NCBI RefSeq assembly: GCF_003048405.1
Contig: NZ_PIQS01000001.1
Coordinates: forward strand, 806,001-870,000
Reading direction: 5' to 3'
Length of the DNA: 64,000 nt
From: Campylobacter concisus
GTDB taxonomy: Bacteria > Campylobacterota > Campylobacteria > Campylobacterales > Campylobacteraceae
The stretch's first letter is position 1. Each line of letters begins with the position of its first letter. Below, piece after piece: positions 16,546 through 25,030 of this stretch. Below the pieces are notes generated by a model. That model ran no database searches. It saw only the letters and a program-made list of their open reading frames with translations, and was not told the origin of the DNA. The translations under genes and the position numbers were made by a program.

Positions 16546-18399
16546 TTAAAAACTGCTGTGAAAGCTAATGAAAAATGTCCTGCCAGGGGCATGAACGACT
16601 ACTGGATCAAGTGCTGCTACGTGATCACCGCTGATAAATTCTGCATAATCTTTGTCAAATAAATTTGCTACGCCAAATCTTATGCCAACTTTATTTTTAA
16701 ACTCTACACCACCATAAAGATCAAGTAAACCAAATCCTTTTGCAGCCTCTTTTTTGTCGATACCTAGGCCATTTTGCTTGCTAAAATCGCCTCTAGTTTG
16801 CTTTGAAACTAGCCTTAGTGCGGTGCCAAGATTATAGCTGCCAAAGCTTGCATAGTCTTTGTAGTCAAATGCAAAATTTGCTTCAAAAGGCCTTATTTGA
16901 TAAAGCGGCCTACCATCGGTTTTGTTTTGTCCGTAGTTGTAGTAAAGTGAGCTTTTTAAGCCAAAGTGCCTTGCAAAGCTATATTCTGTATTGAAATTTA
17001 CACTATAAAGCGTTGCATCAACGTTTCTTGAGATGACGGCATTTTTATTTAGTGGCATTGGGGCTTTTGAGTGGCGTCTATCAAAAATGATCAAATTTTT
17101 AACGCTATCAGCGATGAAATGTCCTCCAAAGCTAAAAGCATCTTTGTTTTGAAGCGAATTTAGATACTCTTTGTAAAACTCACTACCAAATTTAAAGCCA
17201 AGAACCGCTCTATTGTGTCTTTCTGGTTCTAAATTTGGATTTGCTATCCAGCCATTATCGCCTGCACCATAAAGTGCATTGAAACGCTCCATGTTGCTTG
17301 GCAAACGAGACAAACTCTCAAGCTTTGCAAAGTAGCTATCCTTGTCGTTTGGTGTAAATTTATATTTTAGGCTTGCACTAAAAGCGTCTTTTTTGATCTT
17401 ATCACTTACGTCTTCACCGTAAATTTGGCGAATTAATTTGCGAGTGGTATTAGGTGCGATCGGATTTTGCACAAAAAATTTAGTGTCGATGCCATTTAAT
17501 TTACTTCTTTGCTCTTCATATTTTAAGGCAAGAGAAGCTTCGTTTGCTTCATTAAATTTATAAGCAAGTGTGTCAAAGAGCATAAATTTATCATTTCTAA
17601 CATCAGCAAATCTGTATCCGTTAAAGACCCAGTTATTGCCTTGCTTCATGTATCTTTTGCCGTCATGTTTATCTTTTTCAAAGCCAGCGCCTATTTGATT
17701 GTGAAAGCTTGCAAAGTCAGCGTCATACTTTAAATTTGCCTCAAATATATTTCTCTTTAAATCCACTTTTACATTTTGGGTGGCATCTCTTAGATGAAAA
17801 TTATCAGCTTTTCGCTCAACCTTTTTTAGGATAAATTCGAAATTTAGCGTATTTGAAAGATCTTCTTCGCCTAATCTAATATTTAGCTTGCCAACTTTTC
17901 TTGTCGTTTTAAAGGCATCCATCACGTGCTCTGGCTGCTTGTCTTTATCGATATTATCCCTTAAAAACGTAAGTCTAAGCTCGCTAAGATCATTTGGCAC
18001 GAAGCCTAAGATAGCGCTTTGACCTTGTCTATTGTAGCCATAGTTCCATCTTTTGCCACTTCCATCTTTATAATTATTTGCTTTGGTGAAATTTGCATTT
18101 AAGATGGTGTAAAAATTTGCGCCACGATATTTAAAAAGTGATGAATTGTAAAAGCTTTTGCCATACATTCCAGCCGAGATATGAAACATATCAGCTGAGT
18201 TATCAAGCAAATTTGTAACAAATGGGTATTCGCCTCTTTGAGTGCGGTCAAATTGATTTTCCACAAAGGCACTTTGTGCAACGTTTGGCGTGATGACTGG
18301 TGGCGGTACAAATTCTCTAATAGGCTTTATAACGTCTAAATTTGCTTCATTTGCTAGAAGCAGTGATGAAAGAACTGCTAGGCTTAAAATGGGCCTCAT
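16546..18399 (-). CDS. TonB-type outer-membrane receptor resembling copper receptors, apparently without plug
   Basis: 617 residues with a signal peptide (about 1-16). The barrel part, from YKDGSGKRWNYGYNRQGQS near 110, follows the OprC/NosA copper-receptor pattern, including LEPERHNRAVLGFKF and the C-terminal VANLFDKDYAEFISGDH and APGRTFFISFHSSF with a terminal Phe. What is not seen is the plug: the first ~110 residues show no TonB box and no LRG or VEVLKGPASILYG-type stretch, whereas the siderophore receptor at 36824 has them all. Family members are usually 650-720 residues. It heads the operon with the ABC importer and nnrS. Copper or a copper chelate is my inference, not a reading. Confidence 0.75.
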   Translation of the reverse strand: MRPILSLAVLSSLLLANEANLDVIKPIREFVPPPVITPNVAQSAFVENQFDRTQRGEYPFVTNLLDNSADMFHISAGMYGKSFYNSSLFKYRGANFYTILNANFTKANNYKDGSGKRWNYGYNRQGQSAILGFVPNDLSELRLTFLRDNIDKDKQPEHVMDAFKTTRKVGKLNIRLGEEDLSNTLNFEFILKKVERKADNFHLRDATQNVKVDLKRNIFEANLKYDADFASFHNQIGAGFEKDKHDGKRYMKQGNNWVFNGYRFADVRNDKFMLFDTLAYKFNEANEASLALKYEEQRSKLNGIDTKFFVQNPIAPNTTRKLIRQIYGEDVSDKIKKDAFSASLKYKFTPNDKDSYFAKLESLSRLPSNMERFNALYGAGDNGWIANPNLEPERHNRAVLGFKFGSEFYKEYLNSLQNKDAFSFGGHFIADSVKNLIIFDRRHSKAPMPLNKNAVISRNVDATLYSVNFNTEYSFARHFGLKSSLYYNYGQNKTDGRPLYQIRPFEANFAFDYKDYASFGSYNLGTALRLVSKQTRGDFSKQNGLGIDKKEAAKGFGLLDLYGGVEFKNKVGIRFGVANLFDKDYAEFISGDHVAALDPVVVHAPGRTFFISFHSSF

Positions 18400-18617
18400 G
18401 TAAACTCCTTTTTAAAGATATAATTATGATTTCTTTTATCAGAATTGTAGTAGCAAAAGCCTTTATAAAAGTTGATGTAAGTCATCCTTTAAATTTTTAA
18501 TCCACATTTACGAGCTTATTGTAGATAAAATGCTTGATTTTATTTTTGCAAGAGTAGCTAAATGGTGTAAATTTAATGTGAAAAATGTATAAAATTTTAA
18601 ATCATAGGTTGATTTAA

Positions 18618-19082
18618 TTATGCTCTAAAATTATTAAGCCTATCTCTTAGTTCTTTTGAAATGGTAAATTTTGAGAGTTCATATTTATCAAAAATGATGA
18701 TCAAATCATCACCAAGTGGTTGCACTAACCCAAAGCAAGCATCTCTATCAAGACGGTTTTTCTTAAATTTTACGCTTAAAGTTTCGACTTTTTTCTTATC
18801 GCCAAAACTTTTAATGGCGATTTCGTCGATATCTTTAAAGTAAAATTTTATACTTTTTGAGCCTTTTGTGATGATAAATCCATCATATTCAATACGTAAA
18901 AAGTTGTTTTGAAAAATTTTTCTAACACAAAAGAACACTGAGAGAGCGCCAATGATGATGCCAAAGAGAGACACTGTGCCAAGAGATATATAAAAGTAGC
19001 CAACGATACTAAATATAAAAAGTCCAAGCCCAAACGCAAGCGCCCAAAAAACATCTTTTTTACTCTCTTTTGTTATCATCAT
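18618..19082 (-). CDS. Small membrane protein with a PH-like domain
   Basis: 154 residues. Two close membrane helices (about 12-30 and 34-52) are followed by a soluble beta-rich part with RIEYDGFIITKG, KFYFKDIDEIAI and FDKYELSKFTISKELRD, the pattern of bacterial PH-like (bPH) domains found behind two helices. Function unknown. A truncated GC-richer relative lies at 12019-12258. Two ATG codons stand at the start. The gene ends 218 bases before the receptor operon and is followed closely by moaE in the same direction, nine bases upstream of it, so co-transcription with moaD-moaE is likely. Confidence 0.65.
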   Translation of the reverse strand: MMITKESKKDVFWALAFGLGLFIFSIVGYFYISLGTVSLFGIIIGALSVFFCVRKIFQNNFLRIEYDGFIITKGSKSIKFYFKDIDEIAIKSFGDKKKVETLSVKFKKNRLDRDACFGLVQPLGDDLIIIFDKYELSKFTISKELRDRLNNFRA

Positions 19083-19090
19083 TTTTCCTT

Positions 19091-19525
19091 TTAAGCTAAA
19101 ATTCCAGCGCCATTTATCGCTTGGCTGCGCTCTTTTGCATAAATTCTCTCGCCATTTATCACATCATATTTCCAGATCGGCGCATTTGCCTTAAAGTCCT
19201 CGACAAACTCGTTTATAAGCCTTAGCGCGACTTTTCTTTGAGGGCTCACAATGCCTGCTACATAAGAGCTCGTATGTACGGCCACATCACCTTTTGAGTG
19301 AGCAAAGAGTACGTAGGCATTTTCTTTTTTGGCTCGCTCTTGCCAAGCATCTAGCCATTTTTTAAGGATCGGCTCATAGATATCAAAGCTAAGCGCCGAA
19401 ATACCACCTTCTTCTCTTACGATTCCAACAAAAGTGATGAGCGCACCGCAGTTTTTATCTTTAAAGCGTTCATACCACTCGTTTGTGATGCTTTGAACAT
19501 CTAAGCTTCCATTATAAATTTGCAT
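19091..19525 (-). CDS. moaE: Molybdopterin synthase catalytic subunit
   Basis: 144 residues when started at the ATG (19525) that lies one base behind the moaD stop; the longer frame to 19582 would run inside moaD. MoaE transfers sulfur from MoaD to precursor Z to form molybdopterin. Visible are GALITFVGIVRE near 28-39, ALSFDIYEPILKKWLD, AHSKGDVAVHTSSY and the catalytic APIWKYDVINGE near 120-131 with its active-site Lys. It partners directly with moaD and supplies cofactor for the formate dehydrogenase of this window. Confidence 0.95.
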   Translation of the reverse strand: MQIYNGSLDVQSITNEWYERFKDKNCGALITFVGIVREEGGISALSFDIYEPILKKWLDAWQERAKKENAYVLFAHSKGDVAVHTSSYVAGIVSPQRKVALRLINEFVEDFKANAPIWKYDVINGERIYAKERSQAINGAGILA

Positions 19526-19526
19526 C

Positions 19527-19748
19527 TTAGCCCCCACAAACTGGTGGCAAAATAGAAATTTTATCACCTGATTTAAGAGCAAAATTTATATCGCTTACGA
19601 TCTCGTCATTTACAGCCACAGCACAGATATTTAGCCATTTTTTAAGCTCTTCTTTCTCGCTTAAAGCTGCTTTTACTTCACCTAAATTTTTTGCCTCTAC
19701 TTTTATATTTTCAAGCCCGATAGGCCCAAGAAATTCGATCTCTATCAC
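19527..19748 (-). CDS. moaD: Molybdopterin synthase sulfur-carrier subunit
   Basis: 73 residues with the ubiquitin-like fold pattern and the required C-terminal Gly-Gly (PPVCGG), which is adenylated and thiocarboxylated. AVNDEIVSDINFALKSGDKI is the typical last part of the fold. Length is slightly below the usual ~80. It is followed by moaE with a single base between. First gene of the moaD-moaE-PH-like unit, read leftwards and divergent from nspC with 83 bases between. Confidence 0.95.
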   Translation of the reverse strand: MIEIEFLGPIGLENIKVEAKNLGEVKAALSEKEELKKWLNICAVAVNDEIVSDINFALKSGDKISILPPVCGG

Positions 19749-19831
19749 GTTTTATCCTTTGAGATTTTTGCTGATTTTACTTAAAAATAAATTTAGATAT
19801 ACTTATTTAAAAATTTAAAAAGCGAGTAAAA

Positions 19832-20971
19832 ATGAACGAAATTTTAAAGAGCATAAAAACCCCAGCCTACGTCTGTGAAGAGGCAAAAGTACGTAAAAAT
19901 TTAGAGCTTTTAAAATATGTCAAAGAACAAAGCGGTGCCAAAATTTTAGTAGCACTTAAGGGCTTTGCATTTAGTGGCGTGATGGATATGGTTGGCTCTT
20001 ATCTTGACGGCGCGACTTGTAGTGGGCTTCATGAGGCAAAATTTGCAAGCGAATACGTAAAAGGCGAGATCCACACGTATAGTCCAGCCTTTAAAGACGA
20101 GGACTTTGATGAAATTTTAAAAATTTCAAAGCACATCACATTTAACTCTTTTGCTCAGTGGCAAAAATTCAAGGGTATTGCCCTGCAAAATGGCATCATC
20201 TGCGGTTTGCGCATAAATCCAGAGGTCTCGCTAGCACCGACTGACAGCTACAATCCATGCGGTAAATTTAGCAGGCTTGGCATCACAAGGGCAAATTTTA
20301 AGCCAGAGCTTCTTGATGGCATCACTGGGCTTCATTTTCATGCGCTTTGCGAAGAGAGTGCGAGTAGCTTGCAGACCGTGTTAGAGGCATTTGAGGAGAA
20401 ATTTGGCGAGTTTATCCCAAAGATGAAATGGATAAACATGGGCGGAGGACATCACATCACGAGGGCTGATTACGATGTGGAGCTACTTATAAAGATAGTT
20501 AGGCGCTTTCGCGAGAAATATGGCGTAGAGGTCTATCTGGAGCCTGGCGAGGCCGTGGGCTGGCAGACTGGCTTTTTGATAAGTAGCGTGCTTGACATCG
20601 TGCATAACGAGAAAGATATCGCCATCCTTGACACCTCAGCCGAGGCGCACATGCCTGATACCGTGCTCATGCCTTACCGCCCAGCAGTTAGAGGTGAGAG
20701 TAAAAATGGCAAATTTGCTTATAGATTTGGTGGTAATACCTGCTTAGCTGGCGATATAGTGGGTCTTGAAGCGGACGATGCGGAGTATAAATTTGATAGC
20801 GAGCTAAAAATTGGTGACCGAGTCATCTTTGAAGATCAAATTCACTACACTATCGTGAAAAACACGACATTTAACGGCATAAAACTGCCTGATCTTCTTC
20901 TTTTAAAAGAAAATGGCGAGATAAAAATGATCCGCGAGCTAGACTACGAAGAGTATAGGCGCAGGAACTAG
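19832..20971 (+). CDS. nspC: Carboxynorspermidine/carboxyspermidine decarboxylase
   Basis: 379-residue PLP-dependent decarboxylase of the alanine-racemase fold (group IV). The PLP-binding Lys lies in LVALKGFAFSGVMD (about residue 43). The C-terminal part carries YRFGGNTCLAGDIVG, with the Cys used from the neighbouring subunit, and EDQIHYTIVKNTTFNG. LEPGEAVGWQTG binds cofactor phosphate. It releases CO2 from carboxyspermidine or carboxynorspermidine; in Campylobacter the main product is spermidine. Its partner synthase gene is at 8949. Neighbourhood with moaD-moaE matches C. jejuni (Cj1515-1518 region). Normal codon use, unlike the synthase gene. Confidence 0.93.
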   Translation: MNEILKSIKTPAYVCEEAKVRKNLELLKYVKEQSGAKILVALKGFAFSGVMDMVGSYLDGATCSGLHEAKFASEYVKGEIHTYSPAFKDEDFDEILKISKHITFNSFAQWQKFKGIALQNGIICGLRINPEVSLAPTDSYNPCGKFSRLGITRANFKPELLDGITGLHFHALCEESASSLQTVLEAFEEKFGEFIPKMKWINMGGGHHITRADYDVELLIKIVRRFREKYGVEVYLEPGEAVGWQTGFLISSVLDIVHNEKDIAILDTSAEAHMPDTVLMPYRPAVRGESKNGKFAYRFGGNTCLAGDIVGLEADDAEYKFDSELKIGDRVIFEDQIHYTIVKNTTFNGIKLPDLLLLKENGEIKMIRELDYEEYRRRN

Positions 20972-21285
20972 AATTTTGCTTTTTTGAAGGTAAATTTGGC
21001 TTTTTAAATTTAAGATAGGTCAAATTTATCTACCTTGCAAATTTTGCTAAAAGGGCTTTGAGCTGCCTAAATTTAAAATTTATCTTGAAGCTATTTTCGT
21101 TTTCAAAATTTAAACTTATTAATTAAATTTGGCAAATTTAAAGCCCGATTACGAACTCCAAACTGATTTAAATTTATTATCTATAAAATTTAGCTCAATA
21201 CTTTTGTAAAGCTATCTTGGCTTACTATCCTTTTTAAATTTAGTAAATTTCTAACTTTATCAAAAAGTCACAAGCCACCTTAAAT
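20972..21285. other. AT-rich intergenic region, no gene seen
   Basis: 314 bases between convergent nspC and the DJ-1 pseudogene. Many AAATTT and TTAATTAA strings, no open frame of substance and no convincing terminator or tRNA fold. Confidence 0.5.
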
Positions 21286-21882
21286 TTAATACCCATAAAT
21301 TTTGGCAAATTTATCTATCTTTGAGCTTTTTTGCCAGTTGTATTCGGTTTCATTTGCAATATTTTGAGCTAATTCTTTACCAAAATGGTCACTTATGAAG
21401 CCAAGAGCCATATCCATGCCAGCGGCTACACCTGAGGCGGTGTAGAATTTATCATCTTTTACCCACCTGGCGTGTGATTGCCATTTTACGGCATCACGGC
21501 ACTGTTTTACCCATTCAAACGACTTTTTATTTGATGTGGCTTTTAGCCCATCAAGCACTCCAGTGCAAGCTAGCAAAGCTGAGCCAGTGCAGACACTAAG
21601 GCAAAATTTTGAAGCCAAAACACACTCTTTAAGATGTGATATAAACTCGTTGTCTTTTACTAAAATCCTTGTGCCCTGACCACCAGGTACCAGCAAAATA
21701 CTATTTTTTGGTAAAGTGACCAGCTTTTTTGTTTTTACTTCAAAGCCTTGCTTACTTTTTATTGCTTACCATTAAACGATACAAAATTTAGATTTATTCC
21801 AGGTACTCTTGCTAAAAAACTCTACAGGACCCATGAGATCAAGTGTCTCGTAATCATCAAAAAGAAGACAAAATAGATTCAT
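21286..21882 (-). pseudogene. DJ-1/PfpI-family (isonitrile-hydratase-like) gene with two internal stops
   Basis: The full frame starts at an ATG at 21882 (NLFCLLFDDYETLDLMGPVEFF is split here as NLFCLLFDDYETL then DLMGPVEFF), the usual N-terminus of DJ-1/PfpI GATase1-like proteins. Two TAA codons, at 21772-21774 and 21766-21768, interrupt the same frame, after which it continues as IKSKQGFEVKTKK, LLVPGGQGTR and the nucleophile elbow LSVCTGSALLACTG. Total length (about 198 residues) is normal, so only those codons break it. A TTG at 21696 could start a shortened 136-residue protein, but it would lack the first strand and the helix that builds the active site. Probably inactive. Confidence 0.75.
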
Positions 21883-22223
21883 CGCTCTGCCTTTTGGATA
21901 GAAATTTCAAAAATACTTTGATATTTTAGTTTAAATTTTTAAGAAATAAAGGGGAAAATATAAATTTTGAAAGAATTTTTATCTAAAAAATTGAGATAAC
22001 TGAAAATTGTTTTTAAAATTTAGATAATAAATTTTTAGGTATATTCTAGTAAAAAATTAACAAAACTTAAATATATTTTATCAAATTATTAGTAATTTTT
22101 TTTACTAAGGTTTACTTGTGATTAGCTCTGATATAATAACAACTAAAACAGCATAACTATGTGATTTTAGCATATTTAACTAAAAGCTCAAATCATTAAG
22201 TTTTATGCAAATAAAGGAATAAA
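21883..22223. other. Intergenic leader region of the formate dehydrogenase cytochrome b gene
   Basis: 341 very AT-rich bases without a gene. The right part holds the promoter given separately and an AAAGGA ribosome-binding site before 22224. No riboswitch-like fold was recognised. Confidence 0.5.
22111..22137 (+). promoter_or_regulatory. Likely sigma-70 promoter of the cytochrome b gene
   Basis: TATAAT at 22132-22137, preceded by TG at 22129-22130 (extended -10 style) and by TTTACTTG at 22111-22118. This fits Campylobacter promoters, which rely on the -10. The start of transcription would be near 22144, giving a leader of about 80 bases. Confidence 0.6.
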
Positions 22224-23171
22224 ATGACGAGAATTCTTACTCTACTTTTTACATTGTCTGTTGCGGCAATGGCCATTGAGGGACCAACTGGCGTCAATCA
22301 ATTTGACAGCACCATTTGGGCAGCACAGAGGATAGAAAATATCAAGCCTTATGAGCATAGCTGGGGTCCGATATTTACTTTTATCCAAGGTAATGATTAT
22401 TTTGCAATAGCAGCACTTTCTATCATTTTGGCTGTTATTGGAGCATTTGCATTACACTTTTTAATCATTGGACCAAAACATTTTAGTCATGATGGTAAAA
22501 AGGTATTTGCTTTTTCATTGATCATACGTATAGCTCATGGTTTGGCAGCTATCTCATGGATCATTTTAGTGCCAACTGGTATCATCATTATGTGGGGTGC
22601 AGAGCTTGGCGGTGGAACATTTGTGCGTTTCTGTAGATATTTGCACGATATAGCAACTGTGATCTTTGCTGTTTCTGTGCTTCCTATGTTATTTACCTGG
22701 ACAAAGAGAATGCTTCCGGCAATTTATGATATCAGATGGATGATGATAGTTGGTGGCTATTTATCAAAGAAAAAGAGACCTGTTCCGGCTGGTAAATTTA
22801 ATGCTGGTCAAAAAGCATGGTACTGGATCGCTATCCCTGGTGGTATCGTTATGATAATTACTGGCGCGATTATGTATTTCTTAGACTTCAAAGAGCCAGC
22901 AGTTGCTTCTTGGTTTGGTCTTACACAAATTGATCTTTTAAGATACAGCGTAATTATCCATAACTGTCTTGGCATCGCATGTGCAGTATTTTTCTTAGTT
23001 CATATTTATATGGCAGCTATTGCTATTCATGGTGCTATTTGGTCGATGATTACTGGATATAAAGAGGAAGAAGAAGTTTATGTTCTTCATCACTACTGGT
23101 ATCAAGAGCTCGTTAGAGAGAATAAAATTCCAGTATCTGATTATGAAAAGTCTTATACAAATTTAAAATAA
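22224..23171 (+). CDS. fdhC: Formate dehydrogenase cytochrome b (gamma) subunit
   Basis: 315 residues. Signal or first helix at 1-17, then four core helices. It anchors periplasmic formate dehydrogenase and passes electrons through b haems to menaquinone. Haem-ligand His residues are seen in IIRIAHGLAAISWIILVPTG, CRYLHDIATVIFAV and IIHNCLGIACAVFFLVHIYM, the di-haem arrangement of the FdnI/FdoI family. YVLHHYWYQELVRE at the end is typical of the epsilonproteobacterial version. Unusually, the catalytic subunits fdhA/fdhB lie 30 kb away at 52501-56048; in C. jejuni the three are adjacent. It is single, closed by a strong terminator, and is followed by yedF-selD. Confidence 0.9.
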   Translation: MTRILTLLFTLSVAAMAIEGPTGVNQFDSTIWAAQRIENIKPYEHSWGPIFTFIQGNDYFAIAALSIILAVIGAFALHFLIIGPKHFSHDGKKVFAFSLIIRIAHGLAAISWIILVPTGIIIMWGAELGGGTFVRFCRYLHDIATVIFAVSVLPMLFTWTKRMLPAIYDIRWMMIVGGYLSKKKRPVPAGKFNAGQKAWYWIAIPGGIVMIITGAIMYFLDFKEPAVASWFGLTQIDLLRYSVIIHNCLGIACAVFFLVHIYMAAIAIHGAIWSMITGYKEEEEVYVLHHYWYQELVRENKIPVSDYEKSYTNLK

Positions 23172-23180
23172 TTAACTTTA

Positions 23181-23220
23181 CTTTGACCTTGCTAGTAAGC
23201 GAGGTCAAAGCTCTCTTTTA
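23181..23220 (+). terminator. Terminator after the cytochrome b gene
   Basis: A 13-bp stem (23181-23193 with 23198-23210, one G-T pair) encloses an AGTA loop and is followed by CTCTCTTTTA. It separates the cytochrome gene from yedF. Confidence 0.8.
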
Positions 23221-23321
23221 TCTCAAATTTATACATTAAAATTTTTAAAATAATTAATATTTTTTTGGCTATAATCCAAACTAGTTTCAAGGTTTGAAAT
23301 ACTAATTGCAAAAGGAAAATC

Positions 23322-23921
23322 ATGACAACAATTGATTGTAGAAATTTAGAGTGTCCAAAACCAGTCATAATGACAAAAAATGCACTTGATAGTTTAAGTG
23401 AAGGCGAAAGCTTAGAAATTTTGGTAAATGCACTAGCCCCAAAAGAAAATATTTCAAGATTTTTAAAAAATCAAAATATAGAATTTAGCCTAGAAAGCAA
23501 TGGCAACGAGACTAAAATTTTAGCTACAAAAGGCAAAAATGCGCTTGAGCTTATAAATTTTGATGAGTTTGTCTGCGACATAACACCAAAAAATAATAAA
23601 GTACTCTATCTGAATGAAGAGCGCGCGGGAAGTGGCGAAGTGGGAATAAATTTACTATCAAAATTCCTAGGAGCTTTTCTTCAAGTCGAGAAAAAACCAA
23701 AGATAATAATCTGCGTAAATAACGCTGTGAAAATGACAACAAATCGCTCACACCCAAGCTTTAAGCCGCTTAAAGATCTTGAAGCTGCTGGTGTTAAAAT
23801 TTTAAGCTGCGGAAGTTGCTTGGAGGCTTATAAGCTAGTAAGTGATCTTGCGATTGGCGAAATTTCAAATGCTTATGAGATCATCGACATACTCTCAACT
23901 CACGAGCAAATCAAACTATGA
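23322..23921 (+). CDS. yedF: YedF, selenium-metabolism sulfurtransferase-like protein
   Basis: 199 residues. A TusA-like N-terminal domain (about 1-70) with DCRNLECPKPVIMTKNAL carries the conserved Cys. A DsrE-like C-terminal half has VNNAVKMTTNRS and LSCGSCLEAYKL with a CxxC-like pair. YedF is regularly linked to selD and is thought to carry selenium or sulfur to selenophosphate synthetase; biochemical proof is limited. The stop overlaps the ATG of selD (ATGA), so the two are coupled. The same pair occurs in C. jejuni. Confidence 0.9.
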   Translation: MTTIDCRNLECPKPVIMTKNALDSLSEGESLEILVNALAPKENISRFLKNQNIEFSLESNGNETKILATKGKNALELINFDEFVCDITPKNNKVLYLNEERAGSGEVGINLLSKFLGAFLQVEKKPKIIICVNNAVKMTTNRSHPSFKPLKDLEAAGVKILSCGSCLEAYKLVSDLAIGEISNAYEIIDILSTHEQIKL

Positions 23922-24940
23922 TCTATCACGATAAAAAGCTTACGCAGTTCGTTAGAGCCGCTGGTTGAGCTGCTAAGCTTGACCCGTCGGGTCTAAACAA
24001 AACGATTAGTAGTTTAAATTTATCTCATCCAAATCTGCTCTCAAGCACCAATTCTAATGAGGATGCGAGTGTTTTTAAAATTTCAAGTGATCTTGCACTT
24101 GTTCAAACGCTTGATTTTATAACGCCTGTGGTAAATGATCCATTTATTTACGGACAAATCGCTGCTGCAAATAGCCTAAGCGACGTTTTTGCAATGGGTG
24201 GTGAGGTGATAAATGCTCTAAATATCGTAGGTTTTGATAGCTGCAACTTGGCACCTGAAATTTTAGGAGAAATTTTGCAAGGCGGAGCCTATAAAGTAAA
24301 AGAGTGTGGTGGCATTATTGTTGGCGGACATACGATCGAGACACAGCAGATGTATTATGGGCTTAGCGTTACTGGAAGGGTGCATCCTGATAAATTTTGG
24401 GCAAATAATACAACTATAAATGGCAATGTTTTGATACTTACAAAGCCACTTGGAAGCGGTATTTTAAGTACAGCAATAAAGGCTGATTTATTAAGCATGG
24501 AGCAAATAAAAGAGGCTGCAACTATCATGGCACAGCTAAATTTTTATGCATTAAAAGCACTTGATGGCATCAAAGTCTACGGTGCCACTGATGTGACTGG
24601 ATTTGGCTTTTTGGGACATTTAAGCGAAATGCTAAATGAAAATATCAGTTTTGAAATTTATGAAAAAAACGTGCCAATCATTGCAAGCGCAAAGGAATTT
24701 GCAGATATGGGCATTATTCCAGAAGGAAGCTATAAAAACCGCGAATTTGCAAAGCATTTTATAGACAAAGAAGCTGACATTTTACTATTTGACGCACAAA
24801 CTTCAGGTGGGCTTTTGCTCGCAGTTGGCGAAAAGGACGCGATGCTCGTAGTAAAACGCTTAAAAGAAGTAGGCTATGAAAGCTCGGCTATTGTTGGCTC
24901 TGCGGTGCCAAAGAGCGAGTTTGGTATATTTTTAAGATAA
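23918..24940 (+). CDS. selD: Selenophosphate synthetase, itself a selenoprotein (in-frame UGA)
   Basis: 340 residues when the UGA at 23966-23968 is read as selenocysteine (residue 17). The N-terminus then reads FVRAAG-U-AAKLDPSGL, where other SelD proteins have Cys or Sec in the same catalytic position beside the essential Lys. SelD makes selenophosphate from selenide and ATP. Later motifs: VNDPFIYGQIAAANSLSDVF, AMGGEVINALNIVGF, GGIIVGGHTIETQQMYYG and GATDVTGFGFLGHLSEM. A predictor that treats UGA as stop would start the gene at the GTG near 24128 and miss the active site. Start overlaps yedF. A SECIS-like hairpin follows the UGA. Sec in SelD implies feedback of selenium status on its own synthesis. 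Confidence 0.93.
23966..23993 (+). promoter_or_regulatory. UGA-Sec codon and bacterial SECIS-like hairpin in selD
   Basis: UGA at 23966-23968. Stem GACCC (23981-23985) with GGGTC (23989-23993) and loop GTC, whose first base is G; the loop starts 17 bases after the UGA, inside the 16-37 base window of bacterial SECIS elements. It is the sequence that SelB would bind. Confidence 0.75.
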
Positions 24941-25030
24941 ATTTTTAAAAATAGCATGCTATCTCATTGCGTTAGTGAAATCTTTTAATTTACTTAACCA
25001 TTCTATAATTTCAAAAACTACAAAGGAGAG

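Noticed and set aside
21766..21774. Recoding of stops in the DJ-1 gene, as for the UGA codons
   Set aside because: Both codons are TAA, not TGA, and no SECIS-like hairpin follows; a pseudogene is simpler.
23172..23321. tRNA-Sec candidate near yedF-selD
   Set aside because: The only strong fold is a 13-bp terminator hairpin; no acceptor stem, no GGTTC-type T loop. tRNA-Sec was looked for in all spacers and not found.
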